This document shows, piece by piece, positions 34,822 to 46,449 of a stretch of DNA of 64,000 nucleotides. Within the stretch, counting starts at the first letter, position 1. Each line of letters opens with the position of its first letter. The stretch spans positions 10,781,278 to 10,845,277 of the forward strand of contig CM033110.1 in assembly GCA_019321725.1 (NCBI GenBank). The letters run 5' to 3'. The notes under the pieces were generated by a model, which did not search any database, was not told the DNA's origin, and was given only the letters and a program-made list of their open reading frames with translations. The position numbers and the translations under genes are program-made. This DNA comes from Paulownia fortunei. Lineage: Eukaryota > Streptophyta > Magnoliopsida > Lamiales > Paulowniaceae.

Positions 34822-37041
34822 TGTTACACCCTTAACCTAACTGTAGAACCTAAACAAGCTAATACAGTTAAGTCAAGAAATGTTAATTTTTCATCAATAC
34901 TAGAGTTTTGGTTTTAATAAAAATCCCCTTTTTGGCTATAAGAGAAAGAACTTGAATTCATTCGTTGTTTTATTTTATTTTAAACACACCATATACATAT
35001 TTCAAAACTGAGTGCATCTGTTTACAAAACCATAACAGAGCGGCTTATTTAAAAACAAAATAGTTCAAAGCATAGCATATGAACAAATCTCTATTCGGCC
35101 GCTCTAGAGACTTAGTCAACCTCTAAACCTGTACATTTCCTCCTGTATCATATGAATCTAATGAGCTAAAGGCTCAATAAGGTGAAACTGATGCAATAAC
35201 AAATAGCATACATGCACATCTCATAAATCATTAAATACAATATTCTATTTCATAACTTTCATTCATAAATCATTTTTTAGGGCCCTTGAAGTGTAGTACC
35301 TAACTAATAGCAATAGATCGTGGTTTTCGAAACCTGTTCATAATGATTGGCCAATAAGACAAATAATATGGGGTTTTCATACTTTGTCTTTCAACCTCAG
35401 GTACTAGCCGTACTCTATCTCATTTTTTATGGCTTTACTATACCGATTTTTCAACCTTAAGTATTTGCCACCATTTATTAGGTCTGTCGGTCCCTCCCAC
35501 GTCCCTTGTTTACCTGACTATTAATCAAGTACCATACTTTCTTTTCAAAAAACTCATTTATATTCTTAGTATTATTATGCTTCATGAACCATAAATGCAT
35601 CAAATATTACATCACTTGATAAATAATGATAATCACATTGAAACATTAACAATATTATATGATTCTTGTGATACAACAAATGAAAGTTTCAACTTACCTT
35701 AAGTCCACTTTGTGCTAAGTGAAAAGGTCAATCTCTTTGGAAGATGAGATGTATTAAAGGCCTAACATAATCAAATCATGTACCTTTTAATATCCTTTTT
35801 ATAAATCATATAGTTTATTCTAGTTAAAATCATATGCACTTTTCAATCTTTTGTAAATAATTCCATATCAATTACATAACCTTAAAAATAATGCATAATC
35901 CATATTTACTACTAATTCAAGACATTAAACATTAGGTCAGCCATTAAATAACTAATAATTCAAACATAATTATTAGGGCAGCCCCTAAAACATACATACA
36001 ATCCAAATTAACATGACGTAAACTCGGTTCTAACTTAAATTGATTGTAACCTTCAATTAAACAAACTAATTGCTATTGTTTTCAATCATTCAAAGGAACT
36101 TCCAAACAGAATATAAGCATTACAAGATTAATAGAAATAAGTAAATTAAGCATATTTCACAAGACTATCAATTTTGCTAGAAACTAGCTTAACTAGCTTG
36201 GTTTTGGCTTCAAGTGTAACCTACTTAAGTTTTCAATCATACAAAAAGATACTAAAACATGTAACCATCCAAGAAACCATTAATTTATCATAAGAAATAT
36301 TGAAAAAGAATATACCTTGATTAGATTGGAATTAAACTCCAAAATCAATGGTTTTCAAGCTTAAAAGGATGAAAACTTGTTCTAGTTTATGTTCTATGGA
36401 TTCCTATGGATTGAATTTAATTTTTGTGAGTAAGAGAGTGTATAAATTTAGGAGAAACTTTGGAGATGAAGGCTGGTCATTTTTTAGGATCTTCCACAAG
36501 AAAACATGGCTAAAAATAACTTGTTTGACATGTCAAATAGAGATAAGTGGAGGGTGTTGCAAAGAGCTATGTTTATAGGCTAGGGAGATGACAAAAATTG
36601 ATGCTTTGGTGTTATAATCAAGTACAATGCGGTTTAGAATGATTTCATGCAACCTAGTCAACCAACCAATCAAATTGCACCATTTTGCATACTTTTAGTT
36701 TTTAGCTAAATGTAACATATTTCAAGAAAATATTTAAGTATGGAGCAATACGAATAATTCATTTCATGGTCATTCAACACATCAATCTTCCTTAATCGAG
36801 ATATCAAGTTTTTCACAGCAAAATGGCACTTAAGGAATATGTTAAATCAAGAAACAAAAGTTTGATCTCATATTTCATGTACTAATGAATGCTAAAGCAT
36901 AACTGGAGCATATAATAACAATTATTCATGTTCGTGCAATCATGCTATTTGTATGCCATAATTCGATATTGCACATTGATTACATGCATATTCATGCAAG
37001 ATGATTATTATTGGCTATGTAGGAGAGAATTGGGCATTACA
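34822..37041 (-). repeat. A-type 3' LTR of the nested minus element
   Basis: The plus strand reads TGTTACACCC at the left and GGGCATTACA at the right, so the LTR on the minus strand is TGTAATGCCC ... GGGTGTAACA. It is close to the partner at 41059-43324 with scattered differences and small indels. The frames at 36348 and 36928 are chance. A purine-rich tract lies just beyond the right edge (37042-37060 as CTTCCTTCCTT on the plus strand). Confidence 0.92.
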
Positions 37042-37470
37042 ATCCTTCCTTCCTTACAAAACTTTTATCCTCAAAATTTGACGTACCAAATAATTCTGCA
37101 TTTCTTCTTCTCTTTCCCACGTGAACTCTTCTACATAATGATTTCTTGACAATACTTTAACTAGTTGAATCTTTTTCGTTCTCAACTCTTTTTACTTCCG
37201 ATCCAAAATTTGCAGTAGTTTCTCTTTATAAGCTAAATCAGGAGTCAATTCCAACGGTTCATAACTCAGCGCATGTGAGGGGTTTGAAATGTATTTTCTC
37301 AACATAGACGCATGGAAAACATTGTGAACACTAGATAATGATGGAGGTAAGGCCACTCTATAAGCTTTATCACCAACTCTTTTGAGAAACTCGAATTGGC
37401 CGACATACCTTGGGCTGAGCTTTTCTTTCTTTCCAAATCTCATGACACCTTTCATGGGAGCTACTTTTAA
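37042..37470 (-). pseudogene. A-type integrase C-terminus and tail (minus)
   Basis: The minus strand carries RFGKKEKLSPRYVGQFEFL, ALPPSLSSVHNVFHASMLRK, YISNPSHALSYEPLEL and a tail with an LVKVLS-type block. The longest open part runs 37192-37872 and joins it to the integrase core. The end after LLQILDRK has a stop, but the EEFTWE-like tail and polypurine tract continue to 37042. Same family as 1-kb and 55-kb copies. Confidence 0.87.
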
Positions 37471-38427
37471 GAACACATGATCCCCAACAGCAAACTCTAG
37501 ATCTTTTCTCCATTTACCTGCATAACTTTTCTGTCTACTTTGCGCGATCTTTATTCTTTCTCGTATCTTCTCCACTACCTTAGCAGTATGTTGAACTATT
37601 TTTGGAGTAAGTGGGCTTTGTTCTCCAACTTCATCCGAATGAACTAGAGATCTACATTTTCTTCCATACAATGCTTCATAAGGCATCATTGTAATTGTTA
37701 ATTGGTAGCTATTATTATAAGTAAACTCCACTAATTGAAGCTTTGCATCCCAACTCCCTTGAAAATCTAGCACACAAGCTCTTAACATATCCTCTAATAT
37801 CTTAATAACCCTCTCTGATTGCCTATCACTTTCTAGATGAAATGTTGTACTAAATACAAGATTCATTCCCATGGCACTGTGTAAGCTCTTTCAAAATATA
37901 GATGTAAACTTAGAATCTCTATCGGACAATATTGAAACTAGCACCCCATGCAACCTATCTCATTAATATATTGTTGAACATACTGATTCATATTGTATGT
38001 GGATTTCACTAGAAGAAAATGGGTTGATTTAGTTAATCTATCAACAATCACCCATATAGAATTATACCCCTTTTATGTTCTAGGTAATCCAAGCACTGTG
38101 TCCATTGTAATGTACTCCCATTTCCACTCTGGAATCAACAAAGGCTTTAACAACCCTGATGGGTTTTGATGTTTAATCTTAACTTGTTGACAAGTTAGAC
38201 ATTCAACCATAATGTTGTTGTAAGTCTTTATACATTTTTGTGTTACCTGGATGTACCGAGTAAGGAGAGGTATGAGCTTCTTCTAAAATGTCTCATTTCA
38301 TGGCCTTGTTAAATGGCACACACAGTCTCCCTTTATATCGCATAATTCCATCATCAGTAACAAAGAAGTCTGGCCTCTTTCCAGCCTCAATCTTTCTTTT
38401 CAATTTATACAAATGCATATCCACTTT
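37471..38427 (-). pseudogene. A-type integrase (minus), broken
   Basis: The zinc region with CQQVK-type cysteines (about 38180-38200) and the catalytic core are visible. The MDT-type first acidic residue lies near 38100 and SDR(D)-like sequence near 37920. ESDRQSERV (37815-37840) holds the glutamate. Downstream are ACVLDFQGSWDAKLQLVEF and LYGRKCRSLVH. Several frameshifts lie between 37870 and 38250. Integrase would join the DNA copy to the host chromosome in the nucleus. Confidence 0.85.
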
Positions 38428-39046
38428 TTACTCTTCTCTAATTCTATCTTGAAGTGCAGGTTTTAATACTAAAGCTGACAATGAACACTTTCTCCATTTA
38501 GGTATAATTTCAAGCTCTAATCTTTGCAAATCTAGTAATATTGACTTTTGTATGACAAAAAGAGAAGACGTAGATTTTTTGCTCAATGCATCTGCAACCA
38601 CATTCGCTTTACCAGGATGATAGTTGATCACATAATCATAATCCTTCACAAGTTCTAACCCTCTTCTTTGTCTCATATTCAGCTCCTTTTGGGAAAAGAA
38701 GTACTTCAAACTCTTATGATTTGTGTATATCACACTTCTCACCATACAAATAATGTTTCTAGATTTTCAAAGCAAAAACCACAGCAGCAAGTTTCAAATC
38801 ATAGGTTGGGTAATTCTTTTCATACTCCTTCAATTGCCTTTAAGCATAGGCAATAAGCTTCCCATTTTGCATCAAAACAACATCCAAACCATTTTTTGAA
38901 GTATCGTTATACACAACAAATCCACCAGTTCCTGCTGGAATGGTAAGAACAGGAGCTGTAGTCAATTTATGTTTCAGTTTTTGAAAACTTCTTTCACAAG
39001 CATCAGTCCATAAGAACTTCACATTCTTTCTTGTCAACATGGTCAA
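38428..39046 (-). pseudogene. A-type RNase H (minus), broken
   Basis: Two open parts: 38840-39046 (ERSFQKLKHKLTTAPVL, GGFVVYNDTSKNGLDVVLMQ, AYA) and 38428-38745 ([38 protein letters not shown]). The usual DHKSL reads NHKSL, so one acidic active-site residue appears lost. A stop lies between the two parts, after IAYA. Confidence 0.87.
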
Positions 39047-39079
39047 TGAAGTTGTTATCTTTGAAAACCCCTGAACAAA

Positions 39080-39800
39080 TCATCGATAGTACCCTGCTAA
39101 TCCCAAGAAACTCCTTACTTCTAATACATTTATTGGTGTTGGCCACTTAATGATAGCTTCTACCTTGCCTGGATCAACAGAAATACCATTCTTAGATACT
39201 ACATAACCTAGGAATACCACTTGCTCAAGCCAAAATTTGCACTTCTTGAATTTAGCATACAACTACTTTTCCTTAAGAACTTGCAGCACAATCTTCAAAT
39301 GTTCCTTGTGCTCTTCTTTATCACGTGAATAAATTAGGATGTCATCAATAAACATAATCATAAATTTATCGAGATATTGCTTGAACACCCTATTCATTAG
39401 ATCCATAAATGCTGCAAGGGCATTGGTTAAATCGAAAGGCATCACTAGAAATTCATAATGTCCATACCTTATTCGAATGCAGTCTTTTGTATGTCTTCTT
39501 CCTTGATCTTCAATTAATAATACCCGGAGCGCAAATCAATTTTAGAAAATACTGATGCTCCCTGCAATTGATCAAACAAATCATCTATTCTTGGAAGTGG
39601 ATACGTATTCTTGACTATTACTTTATTCAACTCTCTATAATCAATGCACAACCATAATGTATCATCCTTCTTGTTCACGAACAACACAGGTGCTTCCAAG
39701 GAGAATAACTAGGGCGAATAAAACACTTATCAAGCAATTCTTGCAATTGAACTTTTAACTCTTTTAATTCTGTTGGTGCCATTTGGTATGGGGCTTTAGA
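39080..39800 (-). pseudogene. A-type reverse transcriptase (minus), broken
   Basis: Three open parts in order. 39514-39699 has [38 protein letters not shown] and SKIDLRSGY. 39263-39445 has [21 protein letters not shown] and catalytic FIDDILIYS. 39080-39262 has [19 protein letters not shown] and [13 protein letters not shown] at about 39260 stands where CAG (QLYA) is expected, and the same TAG is in the plus copy near 53116. The frame changes between the first two parts. Confidence 0.9.
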
Positions 39801-39829
39801 AATAGGGGTGGTCCCTGGCACAACATCAA

Positions 39830-40480
39830 TCACAAATTCAATCTCTTGATCGGTGGTAGTCCTGGTAAATTATTTGGAAATACCTCAAGAAATTCTTGAA
39901 CCACATCTACATTTTTTGGCTTCAATTGTGCTTTGACCAAAGTGTCCAAAACACTTGCCAAGTATCCAACACAACCTTTACTCAATATATTTTGAGCTTT
40001 CAAAGCAGTTATAATTGGTAAGGACCGTGACAATGAGGTACCACTAAACACAAACTGTTCTTTTCTGGGTAGCTGAAAAATCACAATCTTCTTGTTACAA
40101 TCAATTGTTGCATGATATTTGGTAAGCCAATTCATACCCAAAATAACCTCAAAATTTAGCATCAGTAAAACAACAAGATCTACATAGAGAGTCCAATCAC
40201 TAATCTGAATAGAACAAGCCCTTAACATTTGGTTGGAATCCATTTCTTCCCCGGATGGAACAGTCACACTATACCTTACTTTTAATAAATCTAGTGTAAT
40301 GCCCAATTTTCTCATAAATGCACATGATGCAAATAAATGCGTAGATCCAGAATCTATCAATGCAACTGCAGGTATCCCAGAAATTAAAATAGTACTTGTG
40401 ACTATTGAAGCATCTGTATCAGCTTGTTCTTGTGTCATTACATATACTCTCCCCTGAACTCTCCTTGCACTGTTGGGCAA
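39830..40480 (-). pseudogene. A-type aspartic protease (minus), nearly open
   Basis: An open stretch of 216 codons. VYVMTQEQADTDASIV leads into the active site [11 protein letters not shown] (about 40345-40380), then [28 protein letters not shown] and FSGTSLSRS, and finally the linker GCVGYLASVLDT and PNNLPGLPP toward RT. This is the best-preserved protease of the A family in the window. The knuckle region just upstream is one frame off, so gag and protease are not joined. Confidence 0.88.
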
Positions 40481-40862
40481 TCCTTTACTATATGTCCTGG
40501 CTTTTTACACTTAGAGCAATAATTAGTACGACTAAAGCATTCCCCAAATAATTCTTCCCACACTTAGCACATTTAGGCCTTTCACCCATTCCTCTACAAC
40601 CATGCAATCAGACGCACTATTAAAATCAACAGGTTTTATCTTTCTAAATTTCTCATACACAGCTTGTGAAGTATCCTATCGAGCTTATGGTGGAGGAAGT
40701 CGCATATTCTGTTATTGGCTTCTTTGTTACATATCTTGCAATTTTTGTATCTGTTCACCATACATTCTAGTCTGTTATTGAATGAGATCAGTTAAATTAT
40801 TCACCATACTATGATTATCCCCAAGATCATCCATTGTCTTCTTTTTGGTACCATGACCTGAT
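40481..40862 (-). pseudogene. A-type gag remnant: N-terminus joined to zinc knuckle (minus)
   Basis: From the start-like MAPKxK codons (about 40862-40848) the minus strand follows the N-terminus of the plus gag (51082 on) to a VVEEWV-like block. It then jumps at about 40590 to the knuckle segment CxKCGK. The capsid of about 590 bp is deleted. A second, intact knuckle CSKCKKPGHIVKDC (CX2CX4HX4C) lies at about 40477-40519. The second knuckle is missing from the plus copy at 51950. Confidence 0.83.
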
Positions 40863-41058
40863 ATGCATTACCCAATATCATTCCATTCATTAGCCAAAAA
40901 TAAACGCATAATCATGAAAATGACATAAAATAAAATCTAATCAAGTAAACATAAAAAGCAAATAAACAAATAGTTGATCGAGTTTCCCAGCCAGGATGTG
41001 TTCATATACCTTCTTCTATCTACAGGAACGACTAAACCTCCTCTCTGATACCATAAAC

Positions 41059-43324
41059 TATTACACCCCTTAACCTAACTACAGAACCTAAACAAGCTAA
41101 TATAGTTAAGTCAAGAAATGTTAACTTTTCATCAATACTAGAGTTATGATTTTAATAAAAATCTCCTTTTTGGCTATAAGAGAAAGAACTTGAATTCATT
41201 CATTATTTTATTTTATTTTAAACACACCATATACATATTTCAAAACTGAGTGCATTTGTTTACAAAACCATAACAAAGCGGCTTATTTAAAAACAAAAAA
41301 GCTCAAAGCATAGCATATGAACAAATCTCTATCCGGTCGCTCTAAGACTCAGTCAACCTCTAAACCTGTACATTTCCACCTGCATCACACAAATCTAATG
41401 AGCTAAAGGCTCAATAAGGTGAAACTGATGCAATAATAAATAACATACATGCACATCTCATCAATCATTAAATGTAATATTCTATTTCATAACTTTCATT
41501 CATAAATCATTTTTTAGGGCCCTTGAAGTGTGGTACCTAACTAATAACAATAGATCGTGGTTTTCGAAACCTGTTCATAATGATTGGCCAATAAGAGAAA
41601 TAATATGGGGTTTCCATACTTGGTCTTTCAACCTCAGGTACTAGCCGTACTCTATCTCATTTTTTGTGGCTTTCCTATACTGATTTTTCAACCTTAAGTA
41701 TTTGCCACCATTTATTAGGTCTGTCGGTCCCTCCCACGTCCCTTGTCTACTTGACTATTAATCAAGTACCATACTTTCTTTTCAAAAATCTCATTTATAT
41801 TCTTAGTATTATTATGCTTCATGAACCATAAATGCATCAAACATTACATCACTTGATAAATAATGATAATCACATTGAAACATGAACAACATTATATGAT
41901 TCTTGTGATACAACAAATGAAAGTTTCAACTTACCTCAAGTCCACTTTGTGGTAAGTGAAAAGGTTAATCTCTTTCGAAGATAGGATATGTTAAAGGCCT
42001 AAGATAATCAAATCATGTACCTTTTAATATCCTTTTTATAAATCATATAGTTTATTCTAGTTAAAATCATATACACTTTTCAATCTTTTGTAAACAATTC
42101 CATATCAATTACATAATCTTAAAAACAATGCATACTCCTTTTACTACTAATTCAAGACATTAAACATTAGGGCAGCCATTAAATAACTAATAATTCAAAT
42201 ATAATTATTAGGGCAAACCCTAAAACATGCATACAATCCAAATTAACATGACATAAACTCGATTCTAAGTTTAATTGATTGTAACCTTCAATTGAGCAAA
42301 CTAATTGCTATTGTTTTCAATCATTCAAAGGAACTTCCAAACATAATATAAGCATTACAAGATTAATAGAAATAAGTAAATTAAGCTTATTTCACAAGAC
42401 TATCAATTTTGCTAGAAACTAGCTTAACTAGCTTAACTAGCTTAGTTTTGACTTCAAGTGTAACCCACTTAACGATAATAAAACATGTAACCATCAAGAT
42501 ACCATAAATTCATCATAAGAAATATTGAAAATGAATATTCCTTGATTAGAATGGAATTAAACTCTAAAATCAACGGTTTTCAAGCTTAAAAGGGTAAAAA
42601 CTTGTTCTAGTTTGTGTTATATGATTCCTATGGATTGAATTTAATTTTTGTGAGCAACAGAGTGTATAAATTTGGGAGAAACTTTGGATAAGAAGGCTGG
42701 TCATTTTTGAGGAGTTTCCACAAGAAAACATGGTTAAAAATGACTTGTTTGACATTTCAAAGAGAGAGAAGTGGAGGGTGATGATTGGTTGACTCATACT
42801 TAGTGTCTTCTCATGCAAAGAGCCACGTTTATGGGCTAGGGACATGATAAAAATTGATGCTTTGGTGTTATAATCAAGTGAAATGCGGTTTAGAATGATT
42901 CCATGCAACCTAGTCAACTAACTAATCAAATTGCACTATTTTGCATACTTTTAGTTCTTAGCTAAATGTAACATATTTCAAGCAAATATTTAGGTATTTA
43001 ATCACTTTAGAATGTAACAAGTATTGAGTAATACGAATAATTCATTTTATAGCCATTCAATACATCAATCTTCCTTAATCGAAATATTGAGTTTTTCACT
43101 ACAAAAAGGCACTTAAGGAATATGTTAAATCAAGAAACAAAAGTTTGATATCATATTTCATGTACTAATGCATGCTAAAGCATAATTGGGGCATATAATA
43201 ACAACTATTCATGTTCATAAAATCATGCTATTTGTATGCCATAATTCGATAATGTACATTGATTAGATGCATATTCATGCAAGATGCTTATTATTGGCTA
43301 TGTAGGATAGAATTGGGCATTACA
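41059..43324 (-). repeat. A-type 5' LTR of the nested minus element
   Basis: On the minus strand it begins TGTAATGCCCAATTCTA at 43324 and ends GGGGTGTAATA at 41059 (CA changed to TA). The primer site complement CTCTGATACCA lies at 41043-41053, so this is the 5' LTR. It pairs with 34822-37041. The 115-aa minus frame (42570-42917) is not conserved as a protein in the other LTR copies. Confidence 0.92.
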
Positions 43325-43569
43325 ATCCTCCTATGACCCCCAGAGGTATACCCCCGATCTTTCCCTGTGATCACCCAAAAAGTATCACACCAGCGGCATC
43401 AATCATAACAAAGGCACAGTTAAGTGGACCATCCTGTCGGATCACCAAAGGTCACCCCTGGTCTTTCCTTGTAATCCACTGAGAAGTATCCTACTCGCAT
43501 TACCTAAAATATTATATAAGCACACCTCGCATGGCTCGGTGCACTAGTAGTGACCAATAAACATCTTTA
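43325..43569 (-). repeat. Element D LTR continued (B type) up to the gap
   Basis: It resumes with ATCCT and CTATGACCCC, the continuation of the B LTR seen at 14980-15240 (in reverse). It includes both copies of the GATCACGAGAGGATGG-type module and TGCACTAGTAGTGACCAATAAACAT. It stops at the N run; the LTR start must lie in the unsequenced part or be lost. Confidence 0.85.
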
Positions 43570-43669
43570 NNNNNNNNNNNNNNNNNNNNNNNNNNNNNNN
43601 NNNNNNNNNNNNNNNNNNNNNNNNNNNNNNNNNNNNNNNNNNNNNNNNNNNNNNNNNNNNNNNNNNNNN
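43570..43669. other. Assembly gap, 100 N
   Basis: Exactly 100 N, the usual placeholder for a gap of unknown size. The right side starts inside a tandem array, which may be why assembly failed. Frames crossing it are meaningless. Confidence 0.97.
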
Positions 43670-44110
43670 TTGAACTGGACCTACCAGGTTACTTGGAGGG
43701 TTCGCAGAGACCAAACTCCTTGGGGAATGATTCAAGAAAAAATCCTAAGGTAAAACTAGTTGAACTGGACCTACTTAGGTTCCTTGGAGGGTTCGCAGAG
43801 ACCAACCTCATCGGGGAATGATTCAGGAAAAAATCCTAAGGTAAGACCAGTTGAACTGGACCTGCCTAGGTTCCTTGGAGGATTCGTAGAGACCGACCTC
43901 TTTGGGAAATAATTCAAAAAAAAATCCTAAGGCAAGACTAGTTGAACTCGACCTGCTTGGGTTTCTTATAGGGTTTACGGAGACCGACCTCCTTAGAGAA
44001 TAATTTAAGAAAAAATCCTAAGGTAAGACCAGTTGAACTGGACCTGCTTGAGTTACTTGGAGGATTCGCAGAGACTAACCTCTTTGAGGAATGATTTAAG
44101 AAAAGATTTT
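43670..44110. repeat. 91-bp tandem array, five units, touching the gap
   Basis: Units start with TTGAACT(G/C)GACCT at 43670, 43760, 43851, 43942 and 44033, with lengths 90, 91, 91 and 91; the fifth is degraded after about 44100. Each holds AGAGACC(A/G)ACCTC and AAAAATCCTAAGG(T/C)AA. The first unit starts at the very edge of the N run, so the array is probably longer. The position beside an LTR and an antisense gene fits the variable 3' non-coding region of Tat-lineage elements. Confidence 0.93.
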
Positions 44111-44339
44111 AAAAGAAATATCAATTGAGCTAGATTATCTTTTTATATATTAGAAAGCAATAATACATTTAGTAAGACATGTAGCTTGGTTACAAAACTT
44201 GAGATATGCATATTTTATAAGTGCTATGGAAAATATTATTGTGGAAATTATAGGTGTTGGAAGAATAAAGCAAAACATAAGCAATAAAGATGAAATGATA
44301 TTATTATAGATTATTACAAAAATGTACACAACCTATTCT

Positions 44340-46449
44340 ACTCCATAATCAGAAACACTAAGGGGTTCTAGAACAACACCCTCATCATTTAGATTTCTGG
44401 AATAGGAAGAACTATTATCCTCAACATTGATGATAGGCTCGAGAGGAGGATTTGGAGGGACAATAGCTATTGGAGAAGCAGGGGCAAATGGGTGGAATGG
44501 TCCCCCAAAAATGCGGGTGCAGCTGATGGTTGTGAAGGACCAGCAACATCAACAACAAGGGCAGACCTATTATCAAGAGGAGAAACGCTTTTAACAGTAT
44601 GGTCCAAGTTTGGTTTGAACCAGCATACCCTGCCTCCTTGACCTGGCTAAGGTAATGTGTGAAACCATAGATTAAATAATTCAAGGTCCTAGAGGTCAAG
44701 TGATTAAGGAATTCTGGGGATTGTAGGAATTTGGCTTTATCTTGGGCCCAGTCAGCTCGACCTGTAAGAACTTCCGCAGCATGGCCTTCAGCTCGGGAGA
44801 TAGAAGCCTCCTCAATGACCTTTAACATTTGATTCTCTATGGTGGTCCTATTTCGTTCCACTTCAGTTACCTTCTCGTCCAGGAAAGCATGTTTACCCCG
44901 AGCTACCTAAAGATCTGCTTCCAATTTGCTGGTGCGAGCTTGAGAACACTGTAATTGCTGTTGCATGTCCTCCAACTATTGCCTGAGCTCATCTTCCTCT
45001 GAAAAGGGTAATTTGGACCGCAGATCAGCCATCAAAGAGTTCAAGTACAATATAGTCTAGAGAAAGAGATGATTAGAAAAATTATTGATCATTAGAATAA
45101 ATGAGGGAAATTAAGAAGGGAACATTACCTTAGAAGCATGATTTGCAAGATTTCCCACTCGGGCATCGTAATCTATGGACCCTAAGAGGCGTTGATCCAT
45201 GGAGTTGGTATGCCTTAAAGCCACTCGGCATAGAGTTTTCCATCCTGAGTCCCAATACCGAGCTGCTGGTGAAGAAAGAGGCATTTAGAAAAATAGGGGC
45301 ATTGAGACGGGATGCTGAGATGGACCCGAGCTACCACCACTTGCAAAAGTTGGGCATTTCTCCCTACTTCGGGAAGAAATAGGTGCCACAGCTGTAACAG
45401 GTGGGGAGGTAGATGGGGGTGGTGGAGGAACTGTGGATGGAGCTCAGGTTGCGGGCACACGTTGTTGATCCAAATGGCACTTGTCAGGGAGACTCAAGAT
45501 TACCTTCAGGCTGGCCTGACCCTCCTGCGGCTTTTCGAGCTTGGTAAGCTACTATTATATGAGACTCTATCAATTGCTCTGAATAAAAGTTATACAGTTA
45601 GTATTCTGGCAAAGGTGAAATCACAAGCAAGTAGTTAAACAGGACGGTACCTATCGGTTGAGGGAGTGGAATAGCTTTAGGGCTCAGTTGAAAATGGTGG
45701 AGTAAAGGTCAGAAATCAGCTAATAATCGTATGTGGTAGGGATTATGATTTAATTGACGAGCTAATGCTTGGGCGGTCGAGTCCAGTATGGGCGCACGAC
45801 CTTGGTGAGGTAAGTCGGTGATCCAATTGGTAGGAAAATTCTAAGGGTTAGGGGATGAAGTATAAAAGTATCTTTTCTTCTAGCCCTTAAGGGAACTGGG
45901 TTTCCCCTGTAGAAATTTAGCTGCTCCACGGGAGGTAAAATAAAATAAGCCTGACTTGGCAGTTTTTGCATGAAAGAAAGCTCGCCATAGCTTATGGTTT
46001 GACTTATATCTAAAGTAGCTAACTACTATCCAAAAACCAGCCATGAGTCGAAAAGAATTAGGAACAAGATGCATAAGGGGAATAACAAAGCTCTTAGAAA
46101 TACGGCAGAATAGGTTGGGAATGGGAAACTTAAGGCCAATTTCTAGTTGATCTACAAAGAAGGTCACATAGGCGGGAGGTGGGGTATGAGGTCTGTCATG
46201 AGGACCTGGCAGGACCACATTGAATTCCTCAGGTATTCTTGCATTCTCCCTAAAGTTTGCTAGGCTTATCTCAGATAGGGTGGTGGCATGAGTCATATAA
46301 GCTGGGTCATTAGCCGGATCAACCATCCTAATTTCAGTAGGGTGATGGGTGGATAATTCAAGTGCTAGTTCATGAACAGAAACTCTGATAGAAAGAAAAA
46401 GAGGAATAAACAATAGAGGTTCCAGAGATGTAGTAGAGGTAGACATCAA
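44340..46449 (-). pseudogene. Plant transposon-type gene with introns, antisense in Tat-like element
   Basis: Exon 1 runs from ATG 46449 to about 45651. The conserved core is PPPAYVTFFVDQLEIGLKFP, LMHLVPNSFRLM and LWRAFFHAKT...LFYFTSR (about 46190-45890), of the kind found in plant 'putative gypsy type transposon' proteins (PF04195-like, by recall). Proposed introns are 45650-45549 (gtaccg...tag) and 45128-45057 (gtaatg...ctag). Exon 2 (45548-45129) is proline-rich. Exon 3 (from 45056) is coiled-coil-like (EDELRQ, KLEADL, VTEVERNRTTIENQM), then ends SPEFLNHLTSRTLNYLIYGFTHYL. Breaks: TAG for the usual Trp after SSLKG (about 45880), two more stops in exon 1, one in exon 2 and a frameshift near 44625. 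Function unknown; nuclear accessory protein is possible. Confidence 0.72.

Larger units (their letters stand above)
34822..43324 (-). mobile_element. Complete A-type Ty3/Gypsy element, minus, nested in B LTR
   Basis: 3' LTR 34822-37041 (2220 bp), internal part 37042-41058, 5' LTR 41059-43324 (2266 bp). It is flanked by identical 5-bp direct repeats ATCCT (34817-34821 and 43325-43329), the hallmark of one integration event. The internal part on the minus strand has primer site, tiny gag remnant, protease, RT, RNase H, integrase, tail and polypurine tract. About 590 bp of gag are deleted and pol has frameshifts, so it is not self-sufficient. Total 8503 bp. Confidence 0.95.

Noticed and set aside
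43544..43753. Reading frames crossing the N run
   Set aside because: They exist only because N codons are read as open; they say nothing about genes.
43670..44110. CRISPR-like array
   Set aside because: Units are contiguous 91-bp repeats without unique spacers, and the window is a plant nuclear genome.
45143..45638. Plus-strand frames of 79 and 108 codons
   Set aside because: They are antisense to exon 2 of the minus gene; the splice-junction logic and proline-rich coding fit the minus strand.
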